Positions 8,739-20,795 of a stretch of DNA of 64,000 nt are shown here, in pieces (the stretch's first letter is position 1; every line of letters begins with the position of its first letter). The translations under genes were made by a program, and so were the position numbers. The notes beneath the pieces were generated by a model. The model did no database searches. It saw only the letters and a list, made by a program, of their open reading frames with translations, and was not told the origin of the DNA. The DNA comes from Deltaproteobacteria bacterium (GTDB lineage: Bacteria > Desulfobacterota > Desulfomonilia > UBA1062), in the NCBI GenBank assembly GCA_029552245.1, contig JAKPDW010000017.1:112368-176367 (forward strand), given 5' to 3'.

Positions 8739-9659
8739 ATGGACACGGGTCCCGATACGAGGATCAGGTGCGTGATGGAGAGGATGCACGAGGTGTACCT
8801 CGGCCGCGACGAGGTCATCTCCTGTATCCTGGCCGCCCTGCTCGCCGGCGGACACGTCCTGCTGGAGGGTGTGCCCGGTGTGGGCAAGACGCTCATCGCC
8901 ATCACCCTTTCCCGCCTGTTCGACCTGAGCTTCAAGCGCATACAGTTCACCAACGACATGTTGCCTTCGGATGTCACCGGTTTCCACACGTTGAGGGGCG
9001 AGACGGGGGCCTGGGAGATGGTCAAGGGGCCGATCTTCGCGAGCATCGTGCTCGCGGACGAGATCAACAGGACCTCGCCCAAGACCCAGTCCGCCCTGCT
9101 GGAGGCCATGGAGGAGGCGCAGGTGACCATCGACGGGGTTACGTACGAGCTGCCCCGACCCTTCATGGTCATCGCGACGCAGAACCCTGTCGAGATAGCC
9201 GGTACGTTCCCCCTGCCCGAGAGCCAGCTGGACAGGTTCCTCATGAAGCTCTCCGTGGAATACCCGCCCCTGAAGGAGGAGAGGGAGATCCTGATGAAGG
9301 ACATCGATCACGCCGACGCCTTGAAGCTGAGGCCGGTCATGACGAAAGACGAGCTCGTCGACCTCGCCGATGAGGCCTCCACGGTGTCGGTGCACCCCGA
9401 CGTGATCTCGTACATCGTGAACATCGTCAGGGCGACGCGGGTCCATCCCCGCGTGGAGCTCGGCGTGTCCCCCAGGGGCGGTCTCGCCCTCAAGAGGGCC
9501 GCGCAGGCATGGGCCTACATCAGCGGAAGGAATTTCGTGACGCCGGGGGACGTGGCGACACTCGCGCCTTTCGTGCTCTCCCACCGTATCATCTCCAAAG
9601 ACGGTGACCCGGGAGGGCTCGTGGAGGAGGTACTCCGCGAGGTCGAGGTTCCCCTGTGA
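8739..9659 (+). CDS. MoxR-family AAA+ ATPase
   Basis: 306-residue AAA+ ATPase of the MoxR group, which usually acts as a chaperone-like partner of DUF58 and transglutaminase-type proteins encoded alongside. Walker A is GVPGVGKT at residues 44-51, Walker B IVLADE at 103-108, then the typical MoxR segments TSPKTQSALLEAMEE, IATQNP and LPESQLDRFLMK. AAGGAG lies 6 nt upstream of ATG 8739. The two genes downstream (DUF58, transglutaminase) complete the usual trio, though here an unusual 186-bp gap separates this gene from DUF58. Confidence 0.93.
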   Translation: MDTGPDTRIRCVMERMHEVYLGRDEVISCILAALLAGGHVLLEGVPGVGKTLIAITLSRLFDLSFKRIQFTNDMLPSDVTGFHTLRGETGAWEMVKGPIFASIVLADEINRTSPKTQSALLEAMEEAQVTIDGVTYELPRPFMVIATQNPVEIAGTFPLPESQLDRFLMKLSVEYPPLKEEREILMKDIDHADALKLRPVMTKDELVDLADEASTVSVHPDVISYIVNIVRATRVHPRVELGVSPRGGLALKRAAQAWAYISGRNFVTPGDVATLAPFVLSHRIISKDGDPGGLVEEVLREVEVPL

Positions 9660-9845
9660 AGTCGGGTTCACCCGGCCTGGCCGGAGGGTGGGAGTCGAGG
9701 TGATGCGCCGCGGGTGCGGCTCCCGTCCTCGAGCGCACCGAGACGCGTTCGAGCGTTCGATGGAGGTGAACGACGGGCACCGTCGTTCCCTCGGAGGCCG
9801 GGCGCGAGGGGCCGACCGCACGAACGGGAGCCCGGGAGACATCCA

Positions 9846-10768
9846 GTGGGGTTCGGGGATCTCAAGAGAATCCTGAAGCCGCCGAGGGGGTTCAGGCTCA
9901 CCAAGGCGGGCAAGGTCTTCTTCGCCTTCCTCGTCTGCCTGATCTTCGTCTCGCTCTCAACCGGCAACAACCTCCTCTATCTCGTGCTGGCAGCCATGCT
10001 CGGCTTCATGGTGGTCTCCGGGGTGCAGTCGGAGCTCAACCTGCGCACCTCGAGGTCAGACGCCTCCTGCCGTCAGAGATACACGCCGGGGTGCAGGCAA
10101 GGGTGGGCTACGCGGTCAGGAACCCCAGGCACGACTCCACCCGCCTCGTGCTCGAGGACCTCTCCCGTGTCCGTATACCCATGCTGAACAGGGGAGAAGA
10201 GTCGGTGTTCCAGGTCTCCGTGATTTTCGCACAGAGGGGCTTGGTACCCCTCGGTGACGTGAGGATCGCGACCACCTATCCCTACGGGCTCTTCGAGAAG
10301 TCCATCTCCTTCCCGGCAAGGGGCGAGGCCGTGGTGTTCCCCCGGCCCCTGTCCGTCGGGTTCGCCCTGTCGAAGGGTTCCCTCGACACGGGGACGGGCG
10401 CGACCCGCGAGACCGTGTCCCACGTGAGGCCGTACACGCCCGGCGACCCCCTGTCCAACGTGGCCTGGAAGAAGAGGCAGCCCGGGCTGGTCTCGCGGGT
10501 GTTCGAGGGCGGCTCCGGGTCGTCCGGGGTGGTGGTCCTGACACCCGGGCCGGACGTCGAGACGAAACTCTCGCAGGCCGCGTACGTGATCGACGAGCTC
10601 CACCGGTGTGCGAAACCGTTCGGCCTCCTCGTGGGGACCACGTTCAGCGGTATGGGCACGGCCAGGTCACACAGGATCGAGGTGCTCACGAGGCTCGCCC
10701 TCGTGGAGAGGATTCCAGCACCTTCGTACGAGGTCATTCCCGGTGATGCGGACATCGTCATCGTATGA
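9846..10768 (+). pseudogene. DUF58 domain protein, interrupted by a one-base frameshift
   Basis: Starts at GTG 9846 after GGGAG. The first frame gives a short leader and two hydrophobic helices (FFAFLVCLIFVSLS...NNLLYLVLAAMLGFMVVSG), then NLRT. At 10047-10050 the homology jumps to the -1 frame: EVRRLLPSEIHAGVQARVG follows directly if one extra C is read in ACC-TCG (giving T-L-E-V-R-R). The second frame then runs to the stop with the DUF58 signature VRPYTPGDPLSNVAWKKRQ. So the gene is complete except for one missing base. DUF58 proteins are membrane-anchored partners of MoxR ATPases. It could be a true mutation or a sequencing error; the intact 3' part favours error or a very recent event. Confidence 0.8.
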
Positions 10769-10778
10769 GACGCCGTTC

Positions 10779-12674
10779 ATGATCAGGCTGCTCTGTGTGG
10801 GCGCCTCGCTCGCGGGCCTGCTATGCCTCGCGCTCGCAGGGCTTCTCCCGTGGGTCGTGTTCGCGGCGCTCGCAGGCGTGCACCTTATGGTTCTCCGGTA
10901 TTTTTTCGACAGGGAGGTGATCTCCGCACCGGTTTCGCTCGCCCTCGTCGCCGTGGTCTCGAGTTGGAACGCGTGGAGGATCTTCGAGCACGGGGCGGAC
11001 GACGCCCTGTGGGCGGTGAGGGACCTCGTGGTGGCCATCGCCGTCGTGAGGCTGCTGTCGAGGAAGACCGGGCGCGAGATCCTCCAGATCCTCGGCATCG
11101 CGCTGTCCGAGGCGATCTTTGCCACCATCCTGACGCAGAGCGCCACGTTCCTTTTCGGCATGTGCTGCATGGCCCTGATCCTCCCCATGGCGCTCGACGC
11201 CGTTGACGCGGAGGAATTCAGGGCCCCGGTAAAGAGCGGGGCGGCGGGTGCACGACACTGGGCGCGCGTGTTCGCGGGTATCGTGTGCTCCTCCTGTGTC
11301 CTTTTCTACCTCCTGCCGAGGCCGGCGTCCCCCATCGTCCGCCACTCGCTCGTGCATGACAGGCGCCACACCTTCGGCGAGGACGTGGACCTCGGCTCGC
11401 AGGCCGCGCCCCCAGGCGATACGGCTGTCCTGATGCGCATCGTCTGGGATTCCCCCGACAGGCCCAAGAGCTTTTACCTGGCAGGGGCGAGGCTCGAGGT
11501 CATGACGCCCGACGGTTTCTTTCACGCCCCTGACGGTGACACAGCTCCAGGTGCCTCGCCTTGTGAGGCGAAACCCACGGACAGGCTTACCGTGTACCAG
11601 ACCGGGATCGACGCCAGGTACGTCTTTCACCCCTTCACCGTGTGCAGGGTGAGGCCGGCGGCGGTCCGCTCAGTCGGGCCGAACCTGTTCTGGCAATACG
11701 ACGTGCCGCTCAAGTACGATCTCTGGGTGACACGGACGCCTTTGTCGTCCGGTCCTGGTTCGAACACGGCCTTGCCCCCCGGCATGCAGGCGCTCGAGAG
11801 GCTCTCCTCGAGGGTCTCCGGTGAAGGCGGCCCCTCTGTCAGGATGGAACGACTCGCCCGCTACCTGAGATCGAGGTGCTCGTATTCCGATGCACCCCCA
11901 GCCAGGCCCTCCGGTGCAAGCGGCATAGAATGGTTCGTGTTCTCGGGCAGGGCGGGGACGTGTGAGCACTTCGCGGCGGCGCTCGCGGCCTTGGCCAGGG
12001 CCTCGGGCATCCCTGCGAGGGTGGTGAGCGGCTTTTTCGTGAGCGAATTCAACGAGGGAGGTGGATACTTCATCGTGCGGGCCTCGGACGCACACGCATG
12101 GGTCGAGTACCTCGACGGCGCATGGCTGACGGCTGATGCGACCCCGGGCGGAATCGGCCTGGAGAGACGCGGATTCCACCTCGTGGACAGGCTCAGGTTC
12201 CTCTGGGTGAGGTGGGTGGTGGAGTACAGCCTGGACGACCAGATCGACATCGCCTTCAAGACGTTCAGGATGGCCGGCCGATTCAAGGCCGACGTGCTCC
12301 GGGTCCCGTACAGGGCCCTTGCCGTGCCGATCGCCGCGGCAGCGATAGTCGCGTTGATCCAGGCGCTCAGGCGATCCAGGAGGGCCTGCCCGTATGCGAG
12401 CGTGATCCGTGCGTTCAGGACGATAGGGATCGTGCTCGACGAGTCCGTGCCGCACGAGCGTCACCTCGTCGAGGTCGGGAGGTTCGACGCCGGCCTGGGC
12501 GAAGCGTTCGCGACGTTTCTCGGGGAGTACCTCGCGTGGAGGTTCGGCGGCGGTAAGGTCGATATCGACGGCGCAACCAGGCGCATCGTACGGGCCATCA
12601 AGGCCCACAGGGCGCAAGGCCCAAGGAGACGCAGGGTCGGCAGCCGTCACCCGCATCGGGCTGGTTTTTCATAG
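10779..12674 (+). CDS. membrane transglutaminase-like protein (TgpA/DUF3488 type)
   Basis: About 631 residues. The N-terminal third has several hydrophobic helices (from MIRLLCVGASLAGLLCLALAGLLPWVVF), followed by a large soluble domain and one C-terminal membrane segment (LAVPIAAAAIVALIQ). The papain-like transglutaminase core is intact: Cys395 in RAGTCEHFAAAL, His439 in SDAHAWVEY, Asp453 in TADATP. Such proteins sit with MoxR and DUF58 genes and are thought to act on envelope proteins or peptides; the substrate is unknown. The start is uncertain: ATG 10779 lies just after the DUF58 stop, ATG 10746 overlaps it. Confidence 0.88.
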   Translation: MIRLLCVGASLAGLLCLALAGLLPWVVFAALAGVHLMVLRYFFDREVISAPVSLALVAVVSSWNAWRIFEHGADDALWAVRDLVVAIAVVRLLSRKTGREILQILGIALSEAIFATILTQSATFLFGMCCMALILPMALDAVDAEEFRAPVKSGAAGARHWARVFAGIVCSSCVLFYLLPRPASPIVRHSLVHDRRHTFGEDVDLGSQAAPPGDTAVLMRIVWDSPDRPKSFYLAGARLEVMTPDGFFHAPDGDTAPGASPCEAKPTDRLTVYQTGIDARYVFHPFTVCRVRPAAVRSVGPNLFWQYDVPLKYDLWVTRTPLSSGPGSNTALPPGMQALERLSSRVSGEGGPSVRMERLARYLRSRCSYSDAPPARPSGASGIEWFVFSGRAGTCEHFAAALAALARASGIPARVVSGFFVSEFNEGGGYFIVRASDAHAWVEYLDGAWLTADATPGGIGLERRGFHLVDRLRFLWVRWVVEYSLDDQIDIAFKTFRMAGRFKADVLRVPYRALAVPIAAAAIVALIQALRRSRRACPYASVIRAFRTIGIVLDESVPHERHLVEVGRFDAGLGEAFATFLGEYLAWRFGGGKVDIDGATRRIVRAIKAHRAQGPRRRRVGSRHPHRAGFS

Positions 12675-13054
12675 GCGACCGAGAACGCGACGTGCTTGGC
12701 CTTCACCTGGCGCCCCCGGCGATCGAGGCGTACCGGCAGGGCTCATGAAAGGCGCCTGGGACGCGGGCTCGCATGCCTCAAAAGGCCGCCCCGAGGATGA
12801 CGGTCCCGGCGGCGGTTTCCCAGGTTGCCGCTGCCGGGCTTGAACCTTTACGCGGACGGCCGGGGCATGTGCCCTCACGCCGCGGGAACACCAATGTTGG
12901 ACCGCCAGCTTGAACCTTTCTGTTCGGCCGGGTCGAGGGGCGGGTGAGGGCCGGGGCGCTCACGCCTGCGGGCAAGACCGCGACACCGTGTGCTCCCGGG
13001 GCGTCGCCACGAACCTGTGCGTGCCTTCCCCGAGAGGTGCGCCCCACTCTTGGG
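12675..13054. other. intergenic stretch with one paired repeat
   Basis: 380 bp between converging genes. Contains a two-copy element (12838/12908) and no believable ORF. No T-tailed hairpin is apparent. Confidence 0.5.
12838..12932. repeat. paired imperfect direct repeat, period 70 bp
   Basis: GCTTGAACCTTT occurs exactly at 12838 and 12908. It is followed in each copy, at slightly different spacing, by CGGCCGGG. Confidence 0.5.
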
Positions 13055-13867
13055 TCAGGGCAGCACCACGATCTCAACCCGCCTGTTCATGGCGCGCCCG
13101 GCATCCGTCTTCTCGTCGGCCATGGGCCTGGTGTCGGCGTACGAGACGGCGGAGAGCTTTTCCTTGCCGATGCCAGCAGCTTCGAGTACGTTCAACACCG
13201 CCACGGACCTCGCCATGGCGAGATCCCAAAGCGTGGGATAGATCCTCGAGACCGACGGCGGGAGAGGCTGTCCGTCGGTATGGCCGGCCACCGACAGACC
13301 GGAAGGGCGCATGTCCTTGATCGCCTTCGCGACCTTCCTCACCAGGTCGATACCCTTCGGCGTGAGCCATGCGCTGAACTCCGAGGGGAACAGCGATGAC
13401 TGCGGTATCACCACGGTCACCGCGCTCTCGGTCTTGACCACGTAGAGGAGGTTTGCCTGGCGTTCCCGCTCGAGGGACGACAGGAGCGTCTGCTCGGCCT
13501 TGGTGAGGCGGGCCAGCGCGTCCTTGCGCTCCTGGGTGAGCGTCTTGAACCTGGAGATCTGCTTCAAGAGGGCCTGGTTTTCCTCCATGCAGCGGATGTT
13601 CTTGTCGAGAAGCTCCTGCCTTGCGTCCATGGACTCGGACAAGGAGGTCTGGGCGGCCTCCAGCTTGGAACGCGCCTGCGACAGCTCCGCCTTCAGGCGC
13701 TCGTTCTCTTCGCCCGCCTTCGCCATGCCGGACCGGCACGCAGCGAGCTCGGCCGTAAGGGCCGAGTTTTCTTCCCCGAGGGTGTGCCGCGCGCAGCCTG
13801 ATGCGAGGAGAAGCATGGATATGCTCGATAAAATGAGAATTATTCTGTTCATTTGCAGGGACACCAT
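13055..13867 (-). CDS. OmpA-like lipoprotein with coiled-coil stalk
   Basis: 270 residues. A lipoprotein signal ends in LLLASGC. About 100 residues of heptad-rich coiled coil follow (LTAELAACR...ERLKAELSQARSKLEAAQ...), then a C-terminal OmpA/MotB-type peptidoglycan-binding domain with VAGHTDGQP, MARSVAVLNVLEAAGI and the terminal NRRVEIVV. It probably tethers the outer membrane to peptidoglycan across the periplasm. The start could be ATG 13867 (GAGGG 4 nt upstream) or ATG 13852, which begins directly at the signal peptide. It is divergent from lptF. Confidence 0.87.
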   Translation of the reverse strand: MVSLQMNRIILILSSISMLLLASGCARHTLGEENSALTAELAACRSGMAKAGEENERLKAELSQARSKLEAAQTSLSESMDARQELLDKNIRCMEENQALLKQISRFKTLTQERKDALARLTKAEQTLLSSLERERQANLLYVVKTESAVTVVIPQSSLFPSEFSAWLTPKGIDLVRKVAKAIKDMRPSGLSVAGHTDGQPLPPSVSRIYPTLWDLAMARSVAVLNVLEAAGIGKEKLSAVSYADTRPMADEKTDAGRAMNRRVEIVVLP

Positions 13868-14015
13868 AAACCCTCGGGCGCGTTCATGTCAACGAGCGCG
13901 TGGGCGCATCGTGGGGGGGCCTTACGATGCACACGGCCGGCCCGTAGATGCAAAAAAGCGGTGTGCGCACCCTCGCGAGGCCCTCCCCACGGTGTCCGTC
14001 TCCGGGAACGCGAAG

Positions 14016-14045
14016 TGGACTTTGTCCTGGATTCGCAGGTATAAT
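14016..14045 (+). promoter_or_regulatory. promoter immediately upstream of lptF
   Basis: Perfect TATAAT at 14040-14045, with TGGACT (4 of 6 matches to TTGACA) 18 bp upstream at 14016-14021. The hexamer ends only 11 bp before the lptF ATG, so the transcript would start about 5 nt upstream of the start codon, leaving no room for a ribosome site. Confidence 0.5.
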
Positions 14046-14056
14046 CGAATCCCGCC

Positions 14057-15127
14057 ATGATCGTGGCCAGGTACATGTTCGGGCGCCTGCTGGCGGTCTT
14101 CTCCGGCACCGCGGCGGCGCTCTTCGGGGTCATGTTCGCGGTCCAGTGGATGCGCCTGGGCCGCGCGCTGGGCATTGGGGACGTGGACATCCTGCTGCTC
14201 ACCCTCGTGCCGTTGTCGACCTTCGTCATACCCATGTCTCTCCTGTTTACCGTCCTCCTGGTGCTCGAGAAGCTCTCGGTGGACTCGGAGATCGTCGCGA
14301 TGAGGGCGAGCGGGGTGAGGGACACCCTCCTCTTCATGCCCATCGTGGTCTTCAGCCTCTGCTTGGCGCTGGTCCACCTCGCGGTGTCCACGACGATCGG
14401 TCCGCTCGCCATGAAGGCCGTCCACGGCGACCTGATGAGGTCTGCGCCGAGGAAGATGCTCGCGTTCTTCAAGGAGCGCGAGTTCAACGACAGGTTCAGG
14501 GACCTCGTGCTGTACGTCGAGTCCGTGAACCAGAGGAAGAGGCAGCTCAAGGGGGTGTTCCTCGAGGGCTCGAAGCCCGGCCGTTTCGTGGTCTCCGCAC
14601 GGAGGGGAAACGTGGAGATAGACGGGACGAGGGTGACCTTGATACTGAAAGAGGGCGGCATGTTCTCCTCGGCGGGGGATGCGGACAGGTACCTCACCTT
14701 CGACGAGTACTCGTTCACCCTCCAGGCGGACCTCGAGGGCATGCTCAGGATCAAGAGCTACGACACCGCGACGCAGGGCGAATTCAGGCGGCTCATCGAG
14801 CAGGACCCGTCGCCGAAGCGCGTACGGGAATACCACAACCGTTACGCCTTCCCGGTCATCAACATCCTCTTGGCGGCGATCGGCATCGTCTTCGGCGTGC
14901 AGAACCCGCGTTCGCCCCGGTACACGGGTTTTCTCATAGGCATGGCCACGATCGTGGCGTACTACCTCTCGAACGTCATGTCGGCAAGGCTCGTGGCCGC
15001 CCGCGTCATGGACCCCGTTCTCGGCGCGTGGCTTGCGGACATCTGCTTCGCCACGTTTCTCGTCCTCGTGGTGAGCTTCAGGCGGCTTGTCGCGGTCGCG
15101 AAGAGGGGTCGCGCATGGGCACGCTGA
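14057..15127 (+). CDS. lptF: lipopolysaccharide export permease LptF
   Basis: 356-residue YjgP/YjgQ-family permease. Together with LptG and the LptB ATPase it extracts LPS from the inner membrane and feeds the LptA bridge. Layout is typical: helices at about 10-35, 45-75 and 95-125, a periplasmic beta-jellyroll (roughly 140-265) and three C-terminal helices from about 270. The segment EKLSVDSEIVAMRASGVR is the conserved cytoplasmic loop that contacts LptB. It overlaps the next gene by 13 nt, as lptF-lptG pairs usually do. No ribosome site precedes the ATG; a TATAAT sits 11 bp upstream. Confidence 0.92.
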   Translation: MIVARYMFGRLLAVFSGTAAALFGVMFAVQWMRLGRALGIGDVDILLLTLVPLSTFVIPMSLLFTVLLVLEKLSVDSEIVAMRASGVRDTLLFMPIVVFSLCLALVHLAVSTTIGPLAMKAVHGDLMRSAPRKMLAFFKEREFNDRFRDLVLYVESVNQRKRQLKGVFLEGSKPGRFVVSARRGNVEIDGTRVTLILKEGGMFSSAGDADRYLTFDEYSFTLQADLEGMLRIKSYDTATQGEFRRLIEQDPSPKRVREYHNRYAFPVINILLAAIGIVFGVQNPRSPRYTGFLIGMATIVAYYLSNVMSARLVAARVMDPVLGAWLADICFATFLVLVVSFRRLVAVAKRGRAWAR

Positions 15128-16194
15128 GCAGGTACATCGCGGCGAGGACCACGCTCATGTGCACGGGGGCGCTCGCGACGCTGACGACCCTGGTGGTCGC
15201 GAGCGTGTTTCTGGGCAACATGGGGACGTTCGCCGAGCATTCCACCCCTGCCTCCGTGGTGCTGAGGTTCATCCTCTACTCTGTCCCGCAGATATTGTAC
15301 TGGGTCATCCCCTTTTCCGTCTGCGTGGGTGTCGTGGCCGCCCAGGCGGCGTTCGCCCGCCACGTCGAGACCATAGCCATGCAGGCGTGCACGGTGTCTT
15401 TCCGGAGGATGTGCGTCCCATACGTCCTCGTCGCCACCGCGGCCGTCGTGCTCATGGGGGTGATGTCCTTCGATGTCTATCCCCTGGCGCAGAGGGAGGC
15501 TGACAGGATAGAGCAGGTGCTCATCAAGAAGAGGGGGGTCGAGGGGTCGTTCACCGTCCACGGGGGCAGGTTCAAGGTGGGCCCCGAGATTTACCTCGTG
15601 AGGTATGCGGACGTGGTTCACGGCGTCATGAGGGACGTCAGGTGCTACAGCCTCGCAGGGGGTGCGATCAGCACCGTGAGAAGGGCGGACATGGTCAGGT
15701 GGACGGGAGACGGGTGGGTCTCAGATGACATGGAGGTGCTCGAGCTGTCCCGGGGGGCGATCGTCTCGAAGAGGGGCAAGTACAGCCTCCCGCTGAGGCA
15801 CCGTCCGGAAGACCTCGCCGTCGCCCAGCCGTCGGCCGAGGTGCTGACCCTCTCCGAGCTCCTCGAGTACAGGAAGAGCCTCGCAAGGGAGTCGATACGG
15901 TCCTTGAGCCTCGATACGCAGATCCACAACCGGGTGAGTTTCACCATGGCCCCCCTGGTCATGACCCTGCTCGTCCTTCCCTTCGGCCTGCGTTTCCCCC
16001 GCGCAGGAGGGATCGCGAGGGGTATAACCCTGGGCATCGTCACGGGTCTCGTCTATTGGTCCGCGCACTCGGCCATGGTGGGGGCCGGCATGGCCGGCTA
16101 CGTGCATCCCGTGCCGGCCGCATGGTCGGTCAACGTCGCGGCCCTCTTCGCATCCGCCTTGATCATGAAACACAGGAGGTTTTCCTATGGCTGA
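15115..16194 (+). CDS. lptG: lipopolysaccharide export permease LptG
   Basis: 359-residue paralogue of LptF with the same plan: three N-terminal helices, the cytoplasmic loop RHVETIAMQACTVSFRRM, a periplasmic domain (about 115-250) and three C-terminal helices starting near FTMAPLVMTLLVLPFGL. ATG 15115 is chosen because GAGGGG lies about 7 nt upstream within the end of lptF; the frame is open further upstream but that part is antisense-like noise. It forms the heterodimeric half of the LPS exporter. The following FAD gene overlaps its end by 8 nt. Confidence 0.92.
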   Translation: MGTLSRYIAARTTLMCTGALATLTTLVVASVFLGNMGTFAEHSTPASVVLRFILYSVPQILYWVIPFSVCVGVVAAQAAFARHVETIAMQACTVSFRRMCVPYVLVATAAVVLMGVMSFDVYPLAQREADRIEQVLIKKRGVEGSFTVHGGRFKVGPEIYLVRYADVVHGVMRDVRCYSLAGGAISTVRRADMVRWTGDGWVSDDMEVLELSRGAIVSKRGKYSLPLRHRPEDLAVAQPSAEVLTLSELLEYRKSLARESIRSLSLDTQIHNRVSFTMAPLVMTLLVLPFGLRFPRAGGIARGITLGIVTGLVYWSAHSAMVGAGMAGYVHPVPAAWSVNVAALFASALIMKHRRFSYG

Positions 16195-17527
16195 CGTCGT
16201 CGTGATCGGTGCCGGGCCCGCCGGTATCTTCGCCTCTATGGAGCTCGTCAAGACGTCTCCAGGCATAGACCTGGTCATGGTGGAACAGGGCAGCGACATC
16301 GACACCCGCGGCAGGACGGGCAGGGACATGCTCGTGGGGTGGGGCGGAGCGGGCGCGTACAGCGACGGAAAGCTCACCGTGTCGACCGACGTGGGGGGGC
16401 AGCTCTCGGCGATCATGCCCGAGGACGATCTCCTCGATCTCCTTACCTACGTCGACGGGATCTACGAGAGGCGCTCGCCCGGAAGCGCCCTCTTCGCCAT
16501 GGATCCGGAAGAGGTCGCATCCATGGCGGCCAAGGCCAGGCTTGCGGGCCTCGTCTTTGTGCCCGCACGGGTGAGGCATCTCGGGACGGAACACCTCCGC
16601 ACCATACTCGAGGTGTTCAGGCGCGAGCTCGAGGGGAAGGCAAGGATGCTCTTCGGCGTCCGCGCCGCCGAGATCCTGGCGGACAAGGGGAGGGTGACCG
16701 GGGTCAGGCTCGAAGACTCGAGCGTCATCCCCGCACGGTACGTGATCGCCGCGCCCGGCAGGGTGGGCTCGGCGTGGATGAGGCAGCAGGCCCACAGGCT
16801 CGGGCTCGAATCGAGGCCGAACCCCGTGGACGTGGGCGTGAGGGTGGAGCTCCCCGCCGTGGTCCTCGAGCCCCTCACCTCGAGGGCGTACGAGACCAAG
16901 TTCGTCCACTTTTCCCGCACCTTCGACGACAAGGTGAGGACGTTCTGCATGAATCCCTATGGCGAGGTGGTGATCGAGACCGTGGGGGATCTCGTGACGG
17001 TGAACGGACATTCCTGGGCCACGAAGAGGACCGAGAACACCAACTTCGCGCTGTTGGTGAGCGCGAACTTCACGGAACCCTTCGACGACCCCATAGGCTA
17101 CGGGGAGTCCGTGGCCAGGCTCGCGAACATGCTCGGCAAGGGGGTCATCGTCCAGCGCCTGGGCGACCTGACGGGCGGGAGGCGGACCACCCCGGGCAGG
17201 CTCCAGAAATGCACCACGAGGCCCACCCTCAAACAGGCGACCCCGGGGGACCTGAGCTTCTGCCTGCCGTACAGGATCCTCACGGACATCGTGGAGATGA
17301 TCGAGGGGCTCGACAGGATCGCGCCCGGGGTCAACTCCGCTCACACGCTGCTCTACGGGATCGAGGTCAAGTTCTACTCCAACAGGATCACCCTTGACGG
17401 CGAGCTCATGACCCAGATCGAGGGGCTCTATGCCGTGGGTGACGGGGCCGGGATCACGAGGGGTCTCATACAGGCGAGCTGTTCCGGCATCGTGGCGGCC
17501 AGGTCGATCGCCTCGCGCATGGGGTGA
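16187..17527 (+). CDS. uncharacterised FAD-dependent dehydrogenase (COG2509-like)
   Basis: 446 residues. The N-terminal dinucleotide fold VVVIGAGPAGIFAS and the C-terminal FAD motif GLYAVGDGAGITRGLIQASCSGIVAA are clear. The middle has GGAGAYSDGKL near residue 60 and GRRTTPGRLQKCT near 340, features I associate with the uncharacterised FAD-dependent dehydrogenase family COG2509. The substrate is unknown. Translation is coupled to lptG by an 8-nt overlap with AGGAGG just before the ATG. I see no functional link to LPS export apart from that. Confidence 0.8.
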   Translation: MADVVVIGAGPAGIFASMELVKTSPGIDLVMVEQGSDIDTRGRTGRDMLVGWGGAGAYSDGKLTVSTDVGGQLSAIMPEDDLLDLLTYVDGIYERRSPGSALFAMDPEEVASMAAKARLAGLVFVPARVRHLGTEHLRTILEVFRRELEGKARMLFGVRAAEILADKGRVTGVRLEDSSVIPARYVIAAPGRVGSAWMRQQAHRLGLESRPNPVDVGVRVELPAVVLEPLTSRAYETKFVHFSRTFDDKVRTFCMNPYGEVVIETVGDLVTVNGHSWATKRTENTNFALLVSANFTEPFDDPIGYGESVARLANMLGKGVIVQRLGDLTGGRRTTPGRLQKCTTRPTLKQATPGDLSFCLPYRILTDIVEMIEGLDRIAPGVNSAHTLLYGIEVKFYSNRITLDGELMTQIEGLYAVGDGAGITRGLIQASCSGIVAARSIASRMG

Positions 17528-17600
17528 TCGGAGGTCTCGGGGAGGTCGCTCCAAGACGAGCCGGATGCGTGGCGCGTCTCCAGATGTCGTTCGCCTCGGC

Positions 17601-17679
17601 GCACAGGAGGCGACGTATCGTTGGTACTTCCTTCATTGGCGGGGAGGCACGTTCAGCTCGACGCACAGGGGGCGACGTG
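17601..17679. repeat. paired imperfect direct repeat, period 62 bp
   Basis: GCACAGG(A/G)GGCGACGT occurs at 17601 and 17663, preceded in both copies by a CTCG(G/A) motif. Confidence 0.6.
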
Positions 17680-17821
17680 TGAGGTGCGTGTGTGTCCCGG
17701 CGGTCTGCCTTTGTCCCGGAGCCGCTTTCAGGCCCGGGAGGTCTTGGGGCTGTACCGGTGCGGGCGATCGTGCGCCCCTGTCAAACCTCGACCCCGCACC
17801 GTGGAGCACCCGCCGTCTTGA

Positions 17822-17921
17822 ATCCCCGCGTCCTGACTGATGCCTGCACGGCTTTTCCCGGCAGTTCAATGCGGCCGGTGAAGTCTCTCATCCCCACGTC
17901 CTGCCGGATGCCTGCACGGCC
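17822..17921. repeat. paired imperfect direct repeat, period 68 bp
   Basis: ATCCCC(G/A)CGTCCTG, four or five variable bases, then GATGCCTGCACGGC, at 17822 and 17890. Confidence 0.65.
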
Positions 17922-18030
17922 CGGGGTGACACGGTCGTTTCGTGCGTGGACGCTCGGTGCAGTTCGCCCGTCTCGGACGCCTGCGGGCAGCGCTGGCAAG
18001 GCGCAGGCAGGCCCGTGGGCAGGGGCATTT

Positions 18031-18060
18031 TTCTCTTGATGATAACCCTTTCTGTATACT
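18031..18060 (+). promoter_or_regulatory. probable ppdK promoter
   Basis: TATACT at 18055-18060 within the only AT-rich patch of this spacer. The -35 is poor (TTCTCT, 18 bp upstream). The transcript would carry a leader of about 55 nt. Confidence 0.35.
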
Positions 18061-18122
18061 ATCTTTTGCGCGCTTCAAGCTGAGTTCCGGTTTCTGACCA
18101 GTTACGTGAGAGGGAGATGATC

Positions 18123-20791
<2,669 letters not shown>

Positions 20792-20795
<4 letters not shown>

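Larger units (their letters stand above)
17528..18122. other. intergenic region with two paired repeats, upstream of ppdK
   Basis: About 595 bp with two separate two-copy repeats (17601/17663 and 17822/17890). The last 100 bp become AT-richer and hold the likely ppdK promoter. No gene is recognised. Confidence 0.55.

Noticed and set aside
13948-15114. LptG as a 748-residue fusion starting at 13948
   Set aside because: The upstream part is out-of-frame translation of lptF; lptG homology and its ribosome site begin at 15115.
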